A stretch of 11,341 nucleotides of DNA from contig SPDA01000022.1 of NCBI GenBank assembly GCA_004525155.1, positions 1-11,341 on the forward strand, given 5' to 3'. This DNA is from Spirochaetales bacterium. Its GTDB lineage: Bacteria; Spirochaetota; Spirochaetia; SPDA01. Of the stretch, positions 1-5,862 are shown piece after piece. Each line of letters starts with the position of its first letter. Positions within the stretch are counted from its first letter, which is position 1. The translations under genes were made by a program, and so were the position numbers. The notes beneath the pieces were generated by a model. It did no database searches. It was not told the origin of the DNA and saw only the letters and a list, made by a program, of their open reading frames with translations.

Positions 1-1
1 A

Positions 2-400
2 CCTTCTTCGGGCAGGATAGTCGCCGGGGCCTGGGACCGGGAGAAAAAAATTTTTCCGGGCTGCGCAGCCACGATGATGCGGAATCCCCGTTCACCTGCC
101 CCGGTTTTTCAAAGGAACACGACTCTGGGGATTATCGCCACTAACGCTGAGTTGACCAAGGCCCAGGCGAAACGTATCGCAATGATGGCCCACGATGGGC
201 TTGCCAGGACCATAAGCCCGATTCACACAATGTTTGACGGGGACACCATTTTCTGCGCTTCCTCAGGCAGGGAATCTGCCGACATAACAGCTGTGGGAGT
301 CATGGCTGCGGAAGTGACGGCAAGGGCGGTAATCAAGGCTGTTGTCGGTGCAGAGGGAAGGTACGGGATTCCCGGGTACAGGGATGTAACGGAAAAATAA
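2..400 (+). CDS. P1/DmpA-family (S58) peptidase, C-terminal part; 5' end outside window
   Basis: This is the last 132 codons of a gene that enters from the left edge. The frame is open from base 2, so the ATG at 74 is internal. The family makes one chain that cleaves itself into two subunits and leaves an N-terminal Ser or Thr nucleophile; members act as aminopeptidases or on beta-amino-acid peptides. The segment NTTLGIIATNAEL is the family's cleavage-site region. From my recollection of DmpA, the first Thr (codon 119-121) aligns with its catalytic Ser. Also family-like are SSGRIVAGAWD upstream and MAHDGLARTISPIHTMFDGD downstream. The protein ends in TAA, 9 bp before the end of the convergent flavoprotein gene, and no terminator is visible between them. 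The natural substrate cannot be told. Family assignment is firm; the specificity is not. Confidence 0.88.
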   Translation, partial: PSSGRIVAGAWDREKKIFPGCAATMMRNPRSPAPVFQRNTTLGIIATNAELTKAQAKRIAMMAHDGLARTISPIHTMFDGDTIFCASSGRESADITAVGVMAAEVTARAVIKAVVGAEGRYGIPGYRDVTEK

Positions 401-409
401 ACTGATCCT

Positions 410-1393
410 TCAGCTTATGCCTACAAGCGCCTTGATGTACTGGGTGCGCTCATAAGCTTCGGGATTGATGATGTTCTCCTGGCAGAGAATGCCGGTAAAA
501 TCGCTGACAGCGGCATACTCATGTCTCTCCATCCAGTCCGACAGCTCCGAAAGAATCGTCTTTATATACCCTATTCCTTTCATGAGCAGAATTGAACAGA
601 GCTGACCTGCTTTCGCCCCGGCCAGAAGCACCTTGATGAGCCCATCGGCGCCGTGAATACCCGTTGTAGCTGAAAGATCGCATGACAGCTCCCCGGAAAT
701 TAGCGATATCCATTGAAGCGGCAGCGATATCTCGTCCGGCTGGCTGGTAATTTTCGCCGCTTTTACGGCGAGACTTTCTATGTCGATATCGGGTTTGTAA
801 AAACGGTTGAACAGCACAAGGGCGTTGATGCCTTCCCCTGCCAGGTTTTTCATCATGTGAGCCAGGGCCGAAAAATGGGGCCCGATTTTCATGGCTACTG
901 GAATTTTTACCTTGCTTTTAATCTTTTTCGCTATGTCGAGGTAGATCTGCTCGATGGATAAGCTGTCTTTTTTAAAGTCAACAGGTATGATAAACACGTT
1001 AAGTTCGAGGGCGTCGGCGCCCATTTTTTCAAAATCCACGGCATAATCGATCCACTTGCCGGCGGTTACACAGTTAAGGCTCGCAATGACCGGTATGGAA
1101 AGGGTTTTCTTCGCGTCCTGCACAAGTTTAAGATAGCGGTCCAGGTAATACTCCTGGCTCATGACGGTGGAATAGTCATAAGCTTCCGCGTGCACCAGCG
1201 GGTCCAGATTCGCCATGATCTTTCCCGAATCCGAAAGTATCTGTTCCTCGAAAAGGGATTTAAGCACCACGGCCCCGGCTCCGGCTTCCTCGCAGGCTGC
1301 CAGATTTTCAATATTTGAGGTAAGCTGAGAACTGGCTGCAATAACCGGATTTTTTAACGACAGACCCATGTAACGTGTTGACAAGTCGGACAT
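410..1393 (-). CDS. dihydroorotate dehydrogenase-like flavoprotein (FMN TIM barrel)
   Basis: The gene encodes 327 residues if it starts at the ATG 1391-1393. I chose this start because the family begins a few residues before RYMGLSLKNPVIAASS; longer starts (ATG at 1411, TTG at 1444) would lie inside a hairpin and have no Shine-Dalgarno. It resembles the dihydroorotate dehydrogenase-like group related to PyrD: a cytosolic FMN-binding TIM barrel. Likely FMN contacts are Lys45 (VVLKSLFEEQ), Lys169 (VAMKIGP) and the late glycine-rich segment near 243-262. The SCPN stretch that follows ELN in true class 1 enzymes is absent; here the sequence reads LELNVFIIPVD. Cys108 sits in ASLNCVTAG. It is therefore probably not the pyrimidine-pathway enzyme, and its substrate is unknown. 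It lies 56 bp downstream of the DUF2807 gene, separated by an intrinsic terminator, so it is probably expressed apart from the ABC operon. Confidence 0.85.
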   Translation of the reverse strand: MSDLSTRYMGLSLKNPVIAASSQLTSNIENLAACEEAGAGAVVLKSLFEEQILSDSGKIMANLDPLVHAEAYDYSTVMSQEYYLDRYLKLVQDAKKTLSIPVIASLNCVTAGKWIDYAVDFEKMGADALELNVFIIPVDFKKDSLSIEQIYLDIAKKIKSKVKIPVAMKIGPHFSALAHMMKNLAGEGINALVLFNRFYKPDIDIESLAVKAAKITSQPDEISLPLQWISLISGELSCDLSATTGIHGADGLIKVLLAGAKAGQLCSILLMKGIGYIKTILSELSDWMERHEYAAVSDFTGILCQENIINPEAYERTQYIKALVGIS

Positions 1394-1437
1394 AAAAAAG
1401 CCCCCGCTCATACCGTAGATGAGAACGGGGGCTTTGT
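1391..1437 (-). terminator. intrinsic terminator of the ABC/YtrA/DUF2807 operon, abutting the next start codon
   Basis: On the minus strand the arm AAAGCCCCCG pairs perfectly with CGGGGGCTTT. After a two-base bulge, CTCAT pairs with ATGAG around a seven-base loop. The 3' arm runs into six consecutive T residues, a classic rho-independent terminator. It lies just after the DUF2807 stop codon. The T run is followed at once by the ATG of the flavoprotein gene. On the plus strand the hairpin is followed only by a short T run, so termination is expected mainly in the minus direction. Confidence 0.85.
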
Positions 1438-1449
1438 CAAGCAAAGGGG

Positions 1450-2169
1450 TTATTTGTGTTTAACCGAGGCGAGACCATTCTTACGGACGTTTTCCCCGCT
1501 TACCGGGCCGTAATATTCGAGACTGCCGATGCCGTTTATCTCGCCGTCCAGCACGCCGCCGTTCATCGTCAGCTTGACGCTGCCGGCCCCGTCGATAAAC
1601 ACGGATGCGTTCACCGCCTGGCTTTTGCTGAAATCGAAGGAGAAGGCGCCGTCCGCGTTGAGTACAAGCCGTCCAAGGCTGTTCGACTCGCCCTTCACCG
1701 ACACCGTTCCGCCGAGATCCACCTCCATGCTTGCCTCGTCAAAGCCCTTCACCGTAATCGCGGAGGCCCCGTCGGCGGACAGTTTTTTAAGCGCAGGACA
1801 GGTGACATCGAGGCGGATTTCATTGTTCGAAAACCCGAAAACCGTGCTCTTCTCCATCTGTATTTCGAGAATCCTGCCGGAATTGTTTACGGAAATCTTG
1901 TCGAAGATATAAGCCGGCGCGTCGATCTTGACGGAATATTCCTCTCCCCTGGTAATATTGACGGCCCAGAGGCCCGAAAGCTTAATGGTGTCAAAGTTTT
2001 CCACGGCGAAATTTTCCGCTTTTCTGTCAGTATTCATCTCGCCGCTTATGTCTGTCTTATTTATGGACAAAACTTTCCGAACGGAGGAGCGTACAAATAC
2101 GGCCGACAGGATGATAAGGACAAGAACGAATCCTCCCAAAATTAACATGAGTTTTCCGCTCGTTTTCAT
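1450..2169 (-). CDS. DUF2807 (head GIN domain) protein with N-terminal membrane anchor
   Basis: This 239-residue protein has a basic N-terminus, one hydrophobic segment at about residues 7-26, and then an extracytoplasmic beta-rich domain. The body shows the repeating pattern of the DUF2807 / putative autotransporter adhesin head GIN family: KLSADGASAITV (130-140), LNADGAFSFDF (170-180), FIDGAGSVKL (191-200) and INGIGSLEYYGP (211-222). The function of the family is not established, and I do not assign one. There is no lipobox Cys, so the segment is probably an uncleaved anchor or signal peptide. The start overlaps the stop of the ytrA-like gene as ATGA, and AAGGAG lies about 7 bases upstream, which indicates translational coupling. 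Being the last gene of an ABC exporter operon under YtrA-type control suggests an envelope role connected to what the transporter handles. Confidence 0.85.
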   Translation of the reverse strand: MKTSGKLMLILGGFVLVLIILSAVFVRSSVRKVLSINKTDISGEMNTDRKAENFAVENFDTIKLSGLWAVNITRGEEYSVKIDAPAYIFDKISVNNSGRILEIQMEKSTVFGFSNNEIRLDVTCPALKKLSADGASAITVKGFDEASMEVDLGGTVSVKGESNSLGRLVLNADGAFSFDFSKSQAVNASVFIDGAGSVKLTMNGGVLDGEINGIGSLEYYGPVSGENVRKNGLASVKHK

Positions 2170-2549
2170 GCAATCTCTCCTTGTTTGATGCTGTTTCTGT
2201 AATCTTCATAATACGTATGAAGATCCTTGATATTCATGTTCAGCAGGTCCATGGTTTTGAAAACCCTCGGGAGTTCCTTTTCCGTAAAATCCTGCCTGAG
2301 CAGCGCAGCGGTATTGTTGTACCCGTCTTCGGCTACGAAATACCCGATGCCCCGCTGGTTATAGATGATTCCTTTCTCCTGCATAAAGGCGTAGGTGCGC
2401 ATGACGGTGTTGGGATTGACTTCAGTTTCAACAGCCATGTCCCGCACGGAGGGTATTTTATCTCCCGGTTTCCATTTTTGCAGAAGGATGTTCTCGCAGA
2501 TGTAATCCGCGATCTGAAGGTATATTGGATCGTTCGATGCGAAAGTCAT
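2166..2549 (-). CDS. GntR-family transcriptional regulator, YtrA subfamily
   Basis: This 127-residue protein has an N-terminal winged helix-turn-helix and only a short helical tail, the size and form of the YtrA subfamily, which lacks the large effector domain of other GntR proteins. DPIYLQIADYI opens the domain. The recognition region is IPSVRDMAVETEVNPNTVM (32-50), followed by the wing ending near residue 73. Such proteins usually repress ABC transporter operons. A strong ribosome site (AAGGAGG, 7 bases before the ATG) lies within the end of the permease gene; the permease stop and this start share one base (TAATG). It probably binds the inverted repeat at 4199-4228 and so controls its own operon. 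The ligand or signal is unknown; YtrA relatives in Bacillus subtilis respond to cell-wall-active antibiotics. Confidence 0.92.
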   Translation of the reverse strand: MTFASNDPIYLQIADYICENILLQKWKPGDKIPSVRDMAVETEVNPNTVMRTYAFMQEKGIIYNQRGIGYFVAEDGYNNTAALLRQDFTEKELPRVFKTMDLLNMNIKDLHTYYEDYRNSIKQGEIA

Positions 2550-3346
2550 TACCTGGCCTCCTTTTCCCTGAACTTGAAGTAGCCCGTTACCCAGAGATAG
2601 GGAGGAAGTATGAAACTGTAGAAGATTACGAGAAACTTGAAGAGAACCTTGAAATTCCGAATCGCATCCACCGTCGAAGTCATGTTGAATCCGTCCAGCC
2701 AGGAGAAAGTCCAGACCGTACCCTGGTTCCGGTGCGTAAGAAATATGAACAGCACCATGAGACCGTATACGATTCCCACCAGGATATTGATGCCAGCACT
2801 GAGCACGGTGAGTGACAGGATCGTTTTAAGGAATGACAGTCGTCTGAAAAACACGGCTCCCAGGAAAAAAACGGAATGCACGATGATATACTGACCGATG
2901 AGCTTCCAGATGAGCGGGTCGAAAGGATTGAAGATCCGGTGGTTCATGCCGAAGGCTAGCCTGGTGATCCCGGAGGACAGAGCGGAGACTGCGAAATACA
3001 TGACCAGGGTCGCCAGAACCATGCCGATGCTGGTCAACACCAGTTTTGACACATATTTTTCGAACTGGGACCCGGGCATGGTCAGGTAAGCGTACCCTCT
3101 CTGTTTGCTGTGCATATCCTTAAACGTAAAACTGGTTATAAGGATCCCCGTAAGGAAAAGGGCTAAAGGATAAAATACGAGGTGGATGTTCCAGCGGTCC
3201 CAGGACCCTACCGAGGAAACATTGATAACGAGAAGCAGGCCGCCGACAGCCGCGAAAGTGATGAGCACCGCCTTGTAGGCAGGCAGGACCTCGGTTTTTA
3301 AAATTTGAAAAAATCGTTTAAGACTGAAAAAATTATTGGTTATCAT
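2549..3346 (-). CDS. ABC transporter membrane subunit (ABC-2 type)
   Basis: This 265-residue integral membrane protein has about six hydrophobic segments, near residues 24-45, 55-75, 103-126, 150-168, 175-205 and 238-258. It has no signal peptide and ends in a basic tail (KFREKEAR). The stretch YLTMPGSQFEKYVSK after the second segment resembles the loop seen in many ABC-2 exporter subunits paired with YtrB-like ATPases. It should form the membrane channel of an exporter with the ATPase encoded just upstream. The substrate cannot be inferred. A good ribosome site (GGAGG) sits in the last codons of the ATPase gene, and only one base separates that gene's TAG from this ATG. With one permease gene present, the complex is presumably a dimer of this subunit. 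Confidence 0.88.
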   Translation of the reverse strand: MITNNFFSLKRFFQILKTEVLPAYKAVLITFAAVGGLLLVINVSSVGSWDRWNIHLVFYPLALFLTGILITSFTFKDMHSKQRGYAYLTMPGSQFEKYVSKLVLTSIGMVLATLVMYFAVSALSSGITRLAFGMNHRIFNPFDPLIWKLIGQYIIVHSVFFLGAVFFRRLSFLKTILSLTVLSAGINILVGIVYGLMVLFIFLTHRNQGTVWTFSWLDGFNMTSTVDAIRNFKVLFKFLVIFYSFILPPYLWVTGYFKFREKEAR

Positions 3347-3347
3347 C

Positions 3348-4187
3348 CTAATCCTCCATAAATATCCGTGTAATCCGGTCTTTGTTTCTTGTTACCGCGT
3401 TAAAGAGCAGTTCAAGATCGATCTGGGTGTGATTGTTCCTCTTGTTCTGTGAAATAACCGCCCAGCCTCCGAGTACTTTTTCATAGTAGAGCGCTTCATC
3501 ATCCGCGGGCTTGTCCTGGGTAAGGGAAATCGTCAGTTTTTTTCCGATGACGCCGGAGTCCTGTTGGAAGATGATGCTGCCCTCATCGAGGATGATGACC
3601 GGATCGATGATCCTTTCCATATCCCTTACCTGGTGGGTGGAAATGACGAAGGTCCTGTTTTCCGTAAGTGCCGAGGCGACCAGTTTCCGGAACTGGCTTT
3701 TACTGGGAATATCCAGGCCGTTGGTGGGTTCGTCAAAAACGAGGAGCCTGCAGTCTGTTGCGAGAGCGAAGGCCACGAGGAATTTCTTCTTCTGCCCGTA
3801 GGAAAGGGCCGTCAGACTCTCGTTCTCGGGAATCTCGAATTCCTGGATGTAACTCTCCATTATGTTGCGGTCAAACCTTGGATAGAGGGGGCTGTACAGG
3901 TCCAGGTACTGCCGCGATTTCAGGTTGGGAACGCTGAAATCTTCCGGGATGAGAAACAGTTCCCTCAGGGCGGCAACATTTCTTTCCCGCACGTCGAAGT
4001 CCAGCACCCGGCAGGTTCCTTTTTCCGGGAACATGAGGCCCGTCATTATTTTCAGCAGGGTCGTTTTTCCCGCGCCGTTTTTGCCCAAAAGGCCGTAGAT
4101 GTTGCCTTCAGAGAGGTCGAGGGCCAAATCGGAAAAAAGTTTTTTCTTTTTTGTGTAACCGAAGGTTACGTCTTTCATGGTAATCAT
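3348..4187 (-). CDS. ABC transporter ATP-binding subunit (YtrB-like)
   Basis: This 279-residue ATPase energises the neighbouring membrane subunit on the cytoplasmic side. All core motifs are visible: Walker A GLLGKNGAGKTT (32-43), signature LSYGQKKK (128-135), Walker B LLVFDEPTNGLD (148-159) with Glu153 as catalytic base, and the switch His185 in STHQ. The Q-loop position reads IPEDFS, with no glutamine. After residue 210 there is a roughly 70-residue C-terminal extension of unknown role. The start at 4187 is preceded by AAGGAG five bases upstream; a second Met three codons later is possible. It is the first gene of the operon, 12 bases from the inverted repeat that overlaps the promoter start site. 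Confidence 0.93.
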   Translation of the reverse strand: MITMKDVTFGYTKKKKLFSDLALDLSEGNIYGLLGKNGAGKTTLLKIMTGLMFPEKGTCRVLDFDVRERNVAALRELFLIPEDFSVPNLKSRQYLDLYSPLYPRFDRNIMESYIQEFEIPENESLTALSYGQKKKFLVAFALATDCRLLVFDEPTNGLDIPSKSQFRKLVASALTENRTFVISTHQVRDMERIIDPVIILDEGSIIFQQDSGVIGKKLTISLTQDKPADDEALYYEKVLGGWAVISQNKRNNHTQIDLELLFNAVTRNKDRITRIFMED

Positions 4188-4198
4188 AGCAACTCCTT

Positions 4199-4228
4199 GT
4201 TAGTGTACTATCGTACTATTACACTAAC
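4199..4228. promoter_or_regulatory. probable YtrA-type operator (inverted repeat)
   Basis: GTTAGTGTA (4199-4207) and TACACTAAC (4220-4228) form a perfect 9-bp inverted repeat with a 12-bp spacer. The core AGTGTA/TACACT matches the operator half-sites I recall for Bacillus subtilis YtrA, where the spacer is 13 bp. The site directly adjoins the -10 box of the ABC operon promoter and covers the predicted transcription start, so a bound repressor would block initiation. The likely binding protein is the GntR/YtrA-type regulator encoded by the operon's third gene. Confidence 0.78.
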
Positions 4229-4257
4229 AATGTATACCACTATGTATTCCTTGTCAA
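4229..4257 (-). promoter_or_regulatory. promoter of the ABC/YtrA/DUF2807 operon
   Basis: On the minus strand a perfect -35 box TTGACA (4257-4252) is followed by a 17-bp spacer and TACATT (4234-4229, four of six matches to TATAAT). Transcription should start near 4222, inside the inverted repeat. The stretch just upstream, about 4258-4290, is almost pure A/T with several A and T tracts and could act as an UP element. The leader would be about 35 bases long. Confidence 0.72.
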
Positions 4258-4310
4258 GTTTTTTCTATAAAAAATTAAAAAAATTTTCATTCTGCCTGGA
4301 AAAGGGTTTA

Positions 4311-4339
4311 TTGCGAAACCGGATAAAACCTGCTATGGT
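4311..4339 (+). promoter_or_regulatory. possible fumC promoter
   Basis: TTGCGA (4311-4316) is separated by 17 bp from TATGGT (4334-4339). A TGC just before the second box gives an extended -10. Each hexamer matches consensus at four of six positions. Transcription would begin near 4346, about 20 bases before the fumC ATG. It is the best candidate in the 168 bp between the two divergent genes, but it is only moderately good and is untested. Confidence 0.4.
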
Positions 4340-4367
4340 TACCTTATTCCCCGCAAGGCAGGCATAT

Positions 4368-5759
4368 ATGGGTTACAGAACAGAAAAAGACACCATGGGA
4401 GAAGTGGAGGTTGAAGAGTCCCGTTACTGGGGTAGCCAGACCCAGCGGGCCCTGCTGCATTTCCCGCAGACTGGGGAAAAATTCCCCGGAATTTTTCTAA
4501 AAGCACTGGGAATGGTAAAAAAAGCGGCGTGTATGGCCAACCGGGATTGTAAGCTTCTCCCGCCGGACCTTGCCGATGTGATTCTGCGCGCGGCCGACGA
4601 AGTTATATCGGGAAAAATGGATGAGCACCTGCCCCTGTCCGTCTGGCAGTCCGGCAGCGGTACGCAGACAAACATGAATATCAATGAGGTAATCGCCAAC
4701 CGGTCCATCGAACTCCTGAACGGGGTACGCGGTTCAAAGTCCCCTGTCCATCCCAACGACCATGTGAACATGTCCCAGTCCACCAACGATGTGTTTCCCA
4801 CAGCCATGCATGTTGCCGCGGTGGAATACCTTCATACATCCCTCCTGCCGGTCCTCGAACAGACAGGCCTGCTTCTGCGGCAAAAGGAGAGAGAGTACGC
4901 TGATATCATCAAATCCGGCAGGACTCATCTGCAGGACGCGGCGCCCCTTACCCTGGGGCAGGAATTTTCAGGGTACGCCCACCAGACGGAAGAAAACCTG
5001 CGCAGACTTCGTGCAGCCGGCGGGGACCTGATGCCCGTGCCGCTCGGCGGAACCGCGGTTGGAACGGGCCTCAACGCTCATCCGGAGTTTGCCGTTCGGG
5101 CAGTCGCCTGCCTTGCGGAAATTACAGGCCTGCCTTTCGTCTGCACGGGGAACAAGTTCGCTCTCATGGCTGGGCACGATTCCCTGGTACAGCTTTCCGG
5201 TTCCCTCAATACTCTCGCCTGCAGCCTGGTAAAAATAGCCAACGATATACGCTGGATGGGTTCAGGACCGCGGTGCGGCCTCGGAGAGCTCCTGCTGCCG
5301 GAGAACGAACCGGGAAGTTCCATCATGCCCGGCAAAATCAACCCCACCCAGAGCGAAGTGCTCCTCATGGTCTGCGCCCAGGTTACGGGAAACCACACGG
5401 CAGTTTCCATGGCGGGAGCGGGCGGGAATTTTGAACTTAACGTGTACAAGCCGCTCATAATTTATAACATACTGCAGTCCATGCGGATTCTGGCGGAGAG
5501 CATAAAAGGTTTCAATGAATTCTGCCTGCAGGGTCTTGCCCCGAGAAGGGATGTAATCGAAAGGCATCTGCGCAATAACCTGATGCTGGTTACCGCTCTC
5601 AATACCCGGGTGGGTTACGACAACGCCGCAAAAATCGCGAGAACAGCCTTCATGGACGATTGTTCCCTCAAGGAAGCGGCCCTGAAACTCGGCCTGATTA
5701 CGGATGCTGATTTTGATCGGCTGACGGACCCGCGTAAGATGACTGGGCCTCCGGCCTAG
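4368..5759 (+). CDS. fumC: fumarate hydratase, class II
   Basis: This enzyme interconverts fumarate and L-malate in the citric-acid cycle. It is a 463-residue, iron-independent, cytosolic homotetramer type, close to the usual length of about 465. Visible family motifs are SGSGTQTNMNINEVIANR (95-112), HPNDHVNMSQSTND (128-141), SGRTHLQDA (183-191) with the catalytic-site His187, and GSSIMPGKINPTQ (316-328) with Ser318 as the likely catalytic base. HPNDHVN and the GNFELNVYKPLIIYN stretch (353-367) favour fumarase over aspartase. The start was chosen at 4368 because the family begins M-x-YR-x-E-x-DTMGEV; the frame stays open far upstream but only as antisense to the ABC ATPase. The ribosome site is weak (AAGG about 10 bases upstream). 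It stands alone, divergent from the ABC operon. A short inverted repeat (CGGCC/GGCCG) followed by AATCTTTT just after the stop could be a weak terminator. Confidence 0.96.
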   Translation: MGYRTEKDTMGEVEVEESRYWGSQTQRALLHFPQTGEKFPGIFLKALGMVKKAACMANRDCKLLPPDLADVILRAADEVISGKMDEHLPLSVWQSGSGTQTNMNINEVIANRSIELLNGVRGSKSPVHPNDHVNMSQSTNDVFPTAMHVAAVEYLHTSLLPVLEQTGLLLRQKEREYADIIKSGRTHLQDAAPLTLGQEFSGYAHQTEENLRRLRAAGGDLMPVPLGGTAVGTGLNAHPEFAVRAVACLAEITGLPFVCTGNKFALMAGHDSLVQLSGSLNTLACSLVKIANDIRWMGSGPRCGLGELLLPENEPGSSIMPGKINPTQSEVLLMVCAQVTGNHTAVSMAGAGGNFELNVYKPLIIYNILQSMRILAESIKGFNEFCLQGLAPRRDVIERHLRNNLMLVTALNTRVGYDNAAKIARTAFMDDCSLKEAALKLGLITDADFDRLTDPRKMTGPPA

Positions 5760-5859
5760 CGGAAACCCCGGCCGAATCTTTTGAACTGGCGTAAGCCCTG
5801 ATAAAGACAAAGAGAGCAAAAAGCCCGACAACCACCAGAATCAATCTTTTCACGTACAT
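5698..5859 (-). CDS. small single-span membrane protein, 53 residues (hypothetical)
   Basis: A short open frame begins 3 bases after the TGA stop of the LysM/M23 gene on the same strand. It reads MYVKRLILVVVGLFALFVFI at the N-terminus, a basic pair followed by a strong hydrophobic span, then a polar tail rich in Ser, Ala and Gln ending QNQHP and TAA. A GTG two codons downstream (5853) has GAGG seven bases upstream and may be the true start. The last 62 bases run antisense under the fumC 3' end, so that part of the sequence is constrained by fumC. No family is recognised. Placement right behind an envelope hydrolase suggests co-expression, possibly as a partner, but this is inference. The membrane-like composition in the non-overlapping part is the main reason to believe it is real. 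Confidence 0.45.
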   Translation of the reverse strand: MYVKRLILVVVGLFALFVFIRAYASSKDSAGVSARPEAQSSYAGPSADQNQHP

Positions 5860-5862
5860 GCC

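Noticed and set aside
74..76. ATG at 74 as the start of the first gene
   Set aside because: The frame is open back to base 2, and residues encoded before 74 match the P1 peptidase family, so the gene begins outside the window.
1456..2145. Long open frame (229 codons) on the plus strand across the DUF2807 gene
   Set aside because: It is antisense to a gene with clear family motifs, an operon position and a ribosome site. Its translation shows no recognisable domain, and it is open because of the codon bias of the real gene.
4258..4290. A/T-rich tract with TATAAA as a fumC promoter on the plus strand
   Set aside because: The only -35-like sequence upstream (TTGTCA) is 9 bp away, too close. 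The tract fits better as an UP-like element for the ABC operon on the other strand.
3564..4367. The fumC frame stays open about 800 bases upstream, suggesting an N-terminal extension
   Set aside because: That stretch is antisense to the ABC ATPase, and the fumarase family starts at the ATG 4368 (MGYRTEKDTMGEV). FumC length is normal without it.
5262..5831. 189-codon open frame on the minus strand under fumC
   Set aside because: It is antisense to conserved fumarase motifs, lacks any domain or ribosome site, and competes with the better small membrane ORF in another frame.
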